A stretch of 64,000 nucleotides of DNA from Psococerastis gibbosa (taxonomy: Eukaryota > Arthropoda > Insecta > Psocodea > Psocidae): the NCBI GenBank assembly GCA_963971405.1, contig OZ020485.1:42157469-42221468 (forward strand). The letters run 5' to 3'. Below the pieces are notes generated by a model, which saw nothing but the letters and a program-made list of their open reading frames with translations, ran no database searches and was not told the origin of the DNA. Shown one piece after another: positions 57,021 to 64,000 of this stretch. Positions within the stretch are counted from its first letter, which is position 1. Each line of letters starts with the position of its first letter. A program made the translations under genes and the position numbers.

Positions 57021-57411
57021 GGAGGGGGTTCCACAGACCTGCAAGTGCAAAATACAAATACGGTGACGTGGTAGCAGACATTCAAGACTTATGCGGGGTT
57101 TCCACCGACCTCTCATTGCAGAATGCAAATGACATTGACGGAAATTTTTGTTTTACTCTATGCCATAGTTAAAATTGATCAATTATCATAGAGTAAAATC
57201 ACAAACAAACTAAAACTAAAAAATGGCGTCATGGGATATGTTAAGTACAAACATTTTAATAGATTTCTATAAAAAGAAAAATTCAAATTTCCGTCAATGT
57301 AATGTGCATTCTGCAATGCGAGGTCGGTGGAAACCCCGCCTAAGTCTTGAATGTCTGCTACCACGTCACCGTATTTGTATTTTGCACTTGCAGGTCCGTG
57401 GAATCCCCGCC
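57021..57411. mobile_element. Palindromic Harbinger-like element, concentric double palindrome
   Basis: The outer ends GGAGGGGGTTCCACAGACCT / complement are flanked by TTA (57018, 57412). The outer arms include TGCAAAATACAAATACGGTG and GACGTGGTAGCAGACATTCA. The inner palindrome at 57092-57340 has ends TGCGGGGTTTCCACCGACC / complement with TTA left and TAA right. The loop carries, on the + strand, MASWDMLSTNILIDFYKKKN, resembling the start of a MADF domain. No transposase. Confidence 0.88.
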
Positions 57412-57673
57412 TTACGATTTTATTTTATTTTATTTTATTATGTATAAGCATTTTTTTTCTCTCTAAATTTTGACGATGCCTAAAACAAAGACGACATGCC
57501 TCGGAGGTTGGCTTAGTTAAGACTGGTGGAAATACTGAAGTACTGAAACTGTAATTTTGACATAGGGTACCTGTATAGGTCCTGTACGCAAGGACGATTC
57601 TTCCAGTCGCGATTTGCTGCCGTATTTTCCACTGTAGGGACAAGGCTTAGTGAATCTTCTGCTTCTTCAGGCT

Positions 57674-57800
57674 TTACAGCCCTTGATGAGCTTCTGCCTG
57701 CTCGACAACACTTCTCCAGTCATCTCGGTTTTGTATAACGCTCCACCATCTACGGACTACCGACTCGCAAAGGTCAGTTTCCAACTCCAGCGGCTTGGTG
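57674..57800 (-). pseudogene. LINE C-terminal fragment
   Basis: Minus strand: ETDLCESVVRRWWSVIQNRD then DWRSVVEQAEAHQGL and a stop at 57674; same family as 42690. A possible further fragment with READRAKWHG lies at 57870-57960. Confidence 0.6.
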
Positions 57801-58153
57801 AATGGTCATTGGTCGGTGCAGAAGATTTCTGTGATTTGGCATGTCTAGGGGAAAACCGTGCCATTTTGCGCGGTCGGCTTCACGCCAGCTTCCGAAGTCG
57901 ACAAGAAATCTTCTGCTAGCCCTTTTGGCAACAATGGAAAAGACGTCAACAACTCGCATTTGGGAGAATCGTCCGTGTATAGCGGGCCGTTGCCGAATTG
58001 TAGTGACAAAATTTCTAATCGTAGTCATGGTTTCGTAACTAAGAATGTTAGTCTACTTGACAGGCTATTGGGCTTCATTCGGACGGGCCCTTAGGCCTTA
58101 GATCTAGAGTTGCTAGAGTTGAAACCATTATAGGCCTCATTCCATGTTTTCAT

Positions 58154-58372
58154 AAATAGATAAATATTTACTTTTTTTGTTCTATTACTATGCCAACCTA
58201 GCGGAGATAGGGCTGTAAAGCCCTCTCTTACACTCAACTAGGAATTGGGATCGCCTTCTTTACATGCTCTCCGAAGCACGGCCAGAAAATGTAGCAAGTG
58301 TGAGACTCGAACCAACAACCATTCTGGTGAAAGACGGAGTCTGAATTATAACTCTGCGTCATGTCCTGACTT
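58154..58372 (-). repeat. tRNA-derived SINE, family A
   Basis: Minus strand: B box GGTTCGAGTCTC, body GAGTTGAGTGTAAGAGAGGG and a tail of A/T at the left. Confidence 0.8.
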
Positions 58373-59160
58373 GATTTTCATTTCATTCAGAGATATCTTA
58401 TGGTATACAGTACCTAATGTTAAATGCCAGTGTAGGCTACCTTCAACTCAATTCGCGCTCAAGCAAGGCCATATTTCTAAAATCATTAGAACTGTCGTTA
58501 GTGAATAAGAGTTCTTGGAAAGGACAGCCCAAGGCAACGTACGATTCCGCAACGTAGTTCCCCAGTATAGAAAAGAACATGACTTCATGAGCCAAGGGAC
58601 CACTTTCTTAACAGTTGACCCTATATTAAATGTACAAATTGTATAATAGGGGTATTCACTGTGTTGGTAGAAAAGGGGAAAATAGAGAAATAGCTCAGCG
58701 TGAGGATACATTGATACATACCTCCGCCAACCATAGAAGTATAAAAGCCTAACCTAACTTACCTCCAAAGTTTCTTTGCCTTTGGCTATTAACTTATGAA
58801 CATCTGCTGTAGTCCACCACTTGCCACATGTTTCGTTTTTTCAACAAAACAACAACAAATATGGCCGTTTTCGATTCCCCAAGTGCAGTTTACCCAACCT
58901 AGTAGTTGGTTAATTATTTTTAACTGACGATTGCCGAATGGACTATATTGTCTTAAATCTTAATGGATTAATAAATGATATTCCTATTCTTTTCTAAAAG
59001 TTGGAATGTTTGGAAATACATTTTCTTATGGCATTATTGCTCTACGTATAGAAAAACTGGAGTCCTATTTTCTATTTTCCCTCTGTTTCCTATTTTCCCT
59101 TAGGGTAAAACAAACACTGTGTATACCCCTATAGAATACATTGAATTTGCTAAAAAAAAA

Positions 59161-59256
59161 GATAATAATAATAATAATAATTATAAATAATAATAATAAA
59201 TAATAATAATAAATAATAATAATAAATGTATTTCTTCAATATTACATATAGATGTA

Positions 59257-59285
<29 letters not shown>
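59161..59285. repeat. (AAT)n and (AT)n microsatellites
   Basis: An interrupted AAT run at 59161-59228 and a pure AT run at about 59258-59285. Confidence 0.9.
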
Positions 59286-59288
<3 letters not shown>

Positions 59289-59339
59289 ACATACAGTGAG
59301 AATATAATAAAGTAGAGGATAACTTTTGAGATGCGGAAC

Positions 59340-59445
59340 TTACTAGGATCTTAAGACAAGACAAGGCGAGGGATGAATGGAGAAAAGGATGGAAAGATTT
59401 GCTGTAAACCAATCGATAGATTGAGGCTCAAGAAGAAGAGGGTAT
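59340..59445 (+). pseudogene. LINE tail, same family as 8512 and 29048
   Basis: GGAACTTACTAGGATCTTAA through GAAAGATTTGCTG and ACCAATCGATAGATTGAGGC corresponds to the last ~30 codons and the start of the 3' UTR of the copy at 8512. Confidence 0.65.
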
Positions 59446-59614
59446 AGGCAAGGCTTTTGACACATTTTGACAGATATGGAGGAAACAAGGTTAGGCTATT
59501 TAAAATTCCAACCCCGTGCTTAAACGTGCAGCCCCCTTTTTGACACCTTGCCTATTCCTAACTTCGCTTCCATTGACACCCCTGAGCCTTTCCTCAATGC
59601 AGTATTCTGTTTAA

Positions 59615-60511
59615 GAGGAAATGCTACGTAGAAAATTGGCACCCCAAAATTAAATACTTCTCATTTTTTATTTCATTAACTCAGCAAGTTATTAAAAATT
59701 TGGCTCATTTAAGTTGCAGAAGACGACTTCGTGCATCATGTAATCGGATGTTTTTACTATTAAGTTTTGTAGTTTTTCCAAAAATTCTAATTTACGCGAA
59801 ATTTTAGTCCCCACTGGTTTTTATGAAAAGTCTAAGGTACCAAAAATTTAATATTTTCTGTTATACTATGCATGACAAGGCCATAGGCAAGGGGGGGGGG
59901 CTTATTGGGCTGCAGCCCCCCCCCCCCCGAAATTTTTGAAAAAATTTCTTTCCTCCGGGGGAAACCCCCGGGCCCCCTTGTAGCAACATAAATATGCATT
60001 CCCTTGTAAGCTTTGCTGCTGTAAAACCCCACTGTTTAGCACTTATAGGTGGATTTTTTCCCCCGGGGGAGACCCCCGGACCCCCTCTTTGGGTTAGAAT
60101 GCAATATCATTTCTATGCAATTTAAACCGTCGTTATGATAACATTACGATTTAGTCCGCATATCCGCAAAATGTTATACGCCAATGTTCGCACCAAAGCT
60201 AATTCCGCCTATAAATTGACGTTTGGTGTGGCTATGCTATCATATATGTACTCAGTAACACCATTACTTCAAAAGAATACACTAGATACAATTGAATTCT
60301 CAAGAATTTTTTTTTACACTGTATAGGATCACAGTTGCCGCAGCCACCCCCGAAAAAAAATCCTGGCTACGGGCTTGATGCATGACGTAGTCTTCTACAA
60401 CTGTCATGAGCCAAACCTTAAATAACTGGCTTTGTTAATTAATTAAAAAATAAAAAGTCAATAAAAACAACAAATTTTGGGGTGCTAATGTTCTACTTAT
60501 AGCATGTCATC
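59615..60511. mobile_element. TTAA-flanked palindromic MITE split by a hAT-like element
   Basis: Arms GAGGAAATGCTACGTAGAAA / complement of GATGACATGCTATAAGTAGA, with TTAA at 59611 and 60512. Without the nested element it is about 387 bp and collinear with 36014. Confidence 0.8.
59876..60377. mobile_element. hAT-like non-autonomous element nested in the MITE
   Basis: CAAGGCCATAGGCAAGGGG ... AATCCTGGCTACGGGCTTG, with a perfect 8-bp duplication ATGCATGA at 59868 and 60378. The interior includes CCCCCGGGGGAGACCCCCGG blocks shared with repeat S and with the array at 49327. Confidence 0.88.
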
Positions 60512-60666
60512 TTAATGTTTATCACATACTGTATACCTACCTAATATGACCTAGGTATATACCCTGTTAAAAGTTTTACGAGTTTTACTTTACGATTCAA
60601 ACTATGGAGACTCAAGTACGTATGCACGAGTACATGTACTTTATATATATGAGGATAATTAATTTA

Positions 60667-60863
60667 ATGCAAAAGGCGATTTGTCACAAACAATAATTTT
60701 TGAGTTCATGGTATCACTGAAAGCGTCTGACTGCTAAAAAATTTGATAACAATTCTAATGTGGTTCCCATATGATCAAAGTAAATCAAAATATTACATCC
60801 CATAATGTAGAAGCTTTATCTTCCCTGCATTTACAGCGTCAAGTGAAAAATCGCCTTTTGTAT
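60667..60863. mobile_element. Small TIR element
   Basis: Left ATGCAAAAGGCGATTTGTCA and right TGAAAAATCGCCTTTTGTAT are inverted repeats of about 20 bases. A copy is at 5414-5622. Confidence 0.6.
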
Positions 60864-60975
60864 GTGTACATGCTCCTCATCTGTAAACATTGGCGGACTA
60901 AACAGTAAGTTTTGGGAGGGGCGGATCTTATCGTGTTTGAAATGCAAAAGCGGATGGCAATTTGAAGCTTTGTTA

Positions 60976-61118
60976 GGTGCCCATTCCACATACGTACAAC
61001 GTCAATGAAAATTATGAAATTGAAGGTGGTAGCAGACATTAAAGACATACTAAAAATTCTGCTACCACCTTCAATTTCATAATTTTCATTGACGTTGTAC
61101 GTATGTGGAATGGGCACC
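60976..61118. mobile_element. Palindromic Harbinger-like MITE with perfect 60-nt arms
   Basis: The first 60 bases (GGTGCCCATTCCACATACGT to GGTGGTAGCAG) and last 60 bases are exact reverse complements around a 23-base spacer. TTA on both sides (60973, 61119). Ends match the outer element at 23288. The centre has the shared GGTGGTAGCAGACATTAAAG. Confidence 0.93.
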
Positions 61119-61121
61119 TTA

Positions 61122-62450
61122 TTACAAGCTAGTAAAAACAACAACATAAAAACGTGGCAATAGACACTTGTAGACAGTGATTGACATTTTCGCGCCAATT
61201 CCTTCTTTTTCTTTTTCAAAACTAATGTGCGAAATTATTTGTTTACTTTAAGTGATAGAAAATGCTTCTTTCATTTTTTCATAGCGTTGGGTTCTTTGGA
61301 GGGGCGAGCGCCCCCCCCCCCCTTGTAAATCGCCATGGTCTGTAAATAAGCCCACCTGGTTTACTGCGTAATGCTGGGAAGTAGGTGACTTAACTGTCAC
61401 AGCTGTCAACAAGTATTAATTTGCCTGCTGATTCATAGTTCACATATCACATGTGACAGTCGAATTAGCAGACACTATAGTGCATTAGGACACTCTTAAC
61501 AACGTCAGTTGTATCTTCTTCCTTTGATACTTTCACTAATTAGCAGTAGAAATAGCACATAATGTAACGGGCGATGACACATCAAGTGCTAATTTTGCTA
61601 TATTCAACGCAATGAGATCCAGATGAAAAATTTATTATTTATGTGAATATGTCAATAGGAATTGGGCGACATTACTGGGGTTAGGCTAACCTCGCACGGC
61701 GCTGTTATGGAGGGGCCTGTCAGCTTTTGTTTACTGACGTAAAAAAATAAAATAAAAATACACATTTCTTATTGTTTTTCTTTGATTTCACTCGGGAAGC
61801 CTACGTGGCAGACCAGTGGATCATATTGTGGGTGCAATAAGTTGAAATAAAGATATTTTTTAGAATAGAAAGCTTGTATTTTTACACATTTTTCGTAAGC
61901 CCATTTTCATATTTTTTCATCTGTAAAACATGGAATTCATTAATTTCGTCAAAAATACCGGGTCATAATTTTTCCCCAATATATTCCACGGCATTAATTG
62001 ATTTAATTGAACATAAAATGCGACTGTATGAATGAATGATTGAAACACACAAAACAATGCAAAACAATATAATTATAATTAAAATAAAAACACTTAAAAT
62101 CTTAAATTTAACTTAAAAGACTAACAACAATAACAAATAAAAATAAAAATTTACAGTACGGTACCATACGAATAGCCAGATACGCGTATATAATGATCGC
62201 GAACAACTATTAACGACAAAGCTTTTGTAACCAGCTACAGCACATTTCCTGCTGGATAATGAATGGAAATTTTGTCATTTCCCGGAAGTAGGATAATTTT
62301 TTTTCCCCCGAGTGCAGGCTGCAGTGCACGGAGGTGTGAGATTTAGATTTTTATCCCAAACATGGACAACCGCACTATTTGAGACAACGCGGGTCAGGTG
62401 CTGAATGGAAATAGGTCGGTCACGACCCAGTTGCACAAATATCACCATTG
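61122..62450. other. No recognised gene
   Basis: A C run at about 61311-61322 marks a probable hAT remnant. The rest is unassigned. Confidence 0.4.
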
Positions 62451-62480
62451 TCTGTGACATCACAGCCGTTGCCATGGTTA
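62448..62480. promoter_or_regulatory. Possible CRE-like plus X-box-like site pair
   Basis: TGTGACATCACAGCCGTTGC is followed by CATGGTTAT. TGACATCA resembles a CRE/ATF site and GTTGCCATGGTTAT an RFX X-box with an imperfect right half. On the minus strand ACCATGG here starts a 66-codon frame (MATAVMSQTMVIFVQLGRDR). Speculative. Confidence 0.2.
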
Positions 62481-62531
62481 TAGCTAGGTAGCAATATAGG
62501 CATGATTATTAATCATGACAATCCGAGGGGG

Positions 62532-62690
62532 CAAGGCCGTGCCCAGGTTTTGATTTGGGGGGGGGGGTCAAAAAAATTTTTTTTACGTGATTTATTAATG
62601 AATTAATGGATAAATTCTCCAAACCATACAGGTTTACATTCTTTATTTCGGGGGGGGGGGGGGGGGGTCCGGACAGTATGATGAGTACAA
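62532..62690. mobile_element. hAT-like remnant with G runs of 12 and 19
   Basis: CAAGGCCGTGCCCAGG start followed by two long G runs. No matching right end before the palindrome at 62692. Confidence 0.45.
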
Positions 62691-62691
62691 A

Positions 62692-62843
62692 ATGCGCGGG
62701 AAATTCAAATTGATAAATTAATATTTTTTTTGGTGAGTTATCTATTTTTCTTCGTTAGATGTAGACTCATTAATTAAAATTCTTATTATATTTTAAATTT
62801 CTCTTATATTCTAATAATTTATTAATTTGAATTTCCCGCGCAT
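62692..62843. mobile_element. Small TIR element (152 bp)
   Basis: ATGCGCGGGAAATTCAAATT at the left and its complement AATTTGAATTTCCCGCGCAT at the right (about 30-base inverted repeats, nearly perfect). AT-rich centre. Duplication not resolved. Confidence 0.75.
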
Positions 62844-62849
62844 ATTTGA

Positions 62850-63434
62850 ACCCAGTCACGTGACACCTTACTACTGCGGTATTATAATAATCTCAAATCG
62901 CCATGATCGGGCTGCTGGAGGTACTATGAACTACCATTGTAGTACACGTACTAACTACCATATTATAGTATATATAGAACGCTTGTGTTGTCCTGTATAT
63001 ATCATTTCGGCCACACCTTCCCTTCCTAGCCTTGTCGTTTGTCAGTTAGAATTAGCATATTTTATGTGTCCATGTTTAGAACCACTTCGCCTTGAAGGAC
63101 GAACTGATTTAAATCTAAATGCGTTCCGCGTCGTCCATGTTTACATGTTGCACACTTTTTGCCCATTTATACCTCGCCCTTTATTAGCATAATGCACCAG
63201 TAGACTATCGTATTATTACGTGCAATACAACCACCTACTCTATTTGCACTCCCAAGAGGCAATTAATCTTATATTATTTTTCATAGACAATTAAAGTCTT
63301 CCTTTGTTGTATGTAAAATATTTTCCTGCCTACATAAAGTTTGAATGGAGTTATTTTTCTGTAATACGTACCTGACCTCATAATATAAAAAATAATCACA
63401 ATAAATATTACAAGACACTAGTACAGAACATTCA
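62850..63434. other. No recognised gene
   Basis: A consensus-like minus donor (CAG|GTACGT) at 63374 has no supported exon. Confidence 0.35.
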
Positions 63435-63917
63435 TTAGGTACCAAATACGTTTGTAATTGCACATTTCAGTTGAGTCTCAGACCCTTTTTCACAGTTTCG
63501 CTTATTGGCCCAATAATCCCCAATAATTTTGAAGCCATAAGTCACAATTCTAAACTCTGTTGTAGATCCCTGAGGTTTAAAGAATATTGTAAAAAGGGCG
63601 CCTAAAAATGTTATGATTAAACAGTATGAAGGTACATTCAAATTTCCCATCAGCGTTTCCAAAATTTGCCAATGCAACAGACAAAACTACCAGACAAACA
63701 CTACCCAGAGTCAAAATTAAAGCAAAAACTCGAAATTGCGAGTAAAAAAACCATAGCATCGACCCCTCAGTGACGTACGATACAAAGCGGCCCGTTGGAA
63801 ATCATGATAATTAATAGTGAAATGCGCATTTGAAAACAGAAGGGCCAAAAATAGAATGAAAGAAAAGCTAAAATGTGTTCGTAACGGCTGTTGCCGGCTG
63901 CGCAAAGCTACCGCCAC
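63435..63917 (-). other. Cluster of hydrophobic open frames, minus strand, possible exons
   Basis: Three overlapping minus frames encode membrane-like stretches: FILFLALLFSNAHFTI (from 63917), VFALILTLGSVCLVVLSVAL (from 63759) and CLIITFLGALFTIFF (from 63677), the last continuing to TEFRIVTYGFKIIGDYWANK and a stop at 63435. An acceptor-like CTTTAAACCTCAG precedes GSTTEFRIV. No single splice model joins them cleanly, so these are candidate exons of a small membrane protein or chance T-rich hydrophobic frames. Confidence 0.2.
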
Positions 63918-64000
63918 CCCTAATCACTCATTCCTGGCTGGATTTAATATATAGGTGGGTGCACACCCCTTCGCTGCACCCCTCGACCTTTTCGTGTACA

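Overview
The window looks like nuclear DNA of an arthropod-type invertebrate. It is AT-rich and gene-poor and has no bacterial-style gene packing. The few host coding pieces found are short and flanked by GT/AG splice signals, and almost everything else is intron-like or intergenic DNA packed with transposon debris. A species cannot be named from the sequence; the arthropod reading is an inference from repeat style and gene structure.

Host gene candidates. An internal exon of an unrecognised + strand gene lies at 1340-1433. A first coding exon with a clear signal peptide starts at 52788 (+). A minus-strand coding block at 46429-46800 starts with a good ATG, ends at a consensus splice donor and carries two in-frame stops. 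Weaker candidates are at 5229-5420 (damaged zinc-finger-like), 16358-16554, 31944-32449, 43412-43492, 56462-56510 and 63435-63917. None could be assigned a function. No rRNA gene or CRISPR was seen.

Mobile elements. Four SINE-like families are present. Families A, B and C have tRNA-like heads. A fourth has a 5S-rRNA-like start, with full-length copies flanked by target duplications at 14317, 35189 and 41502. LINE fragments (reverse transcriptase or C-terminal tails) lie near 7160, 8512, 22880, 28210, 29048, 42690, 47340, 57674 and 59340, plus a 3 x 228 bp tandem array of one LINE tail at 20951-21634. hAT-like non-autonomous elements with 8-bp duplications and long G/C runs are scattered throughout and often nested.

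The most unusual content is a set of long palindromic DNA elements at 11216, 23288, 51233, 54074, 56692, 57021 and 60976. They share terminal bases, a 3-bp (mostly TTA/TAA) target duplication and a fixed central motif, while the arms between ends and centre differ from member to member. Three contain a second palindrome exactly in their centre, with a loop that starts a MADF-like reading frame. A second palindromic family, flanked by TTAA, lies at 36014, 48084, 55904 and 59615. Together these suggest a PIF/Harbinger-like system whose hairpin arms are exchanged, inverted and nested.
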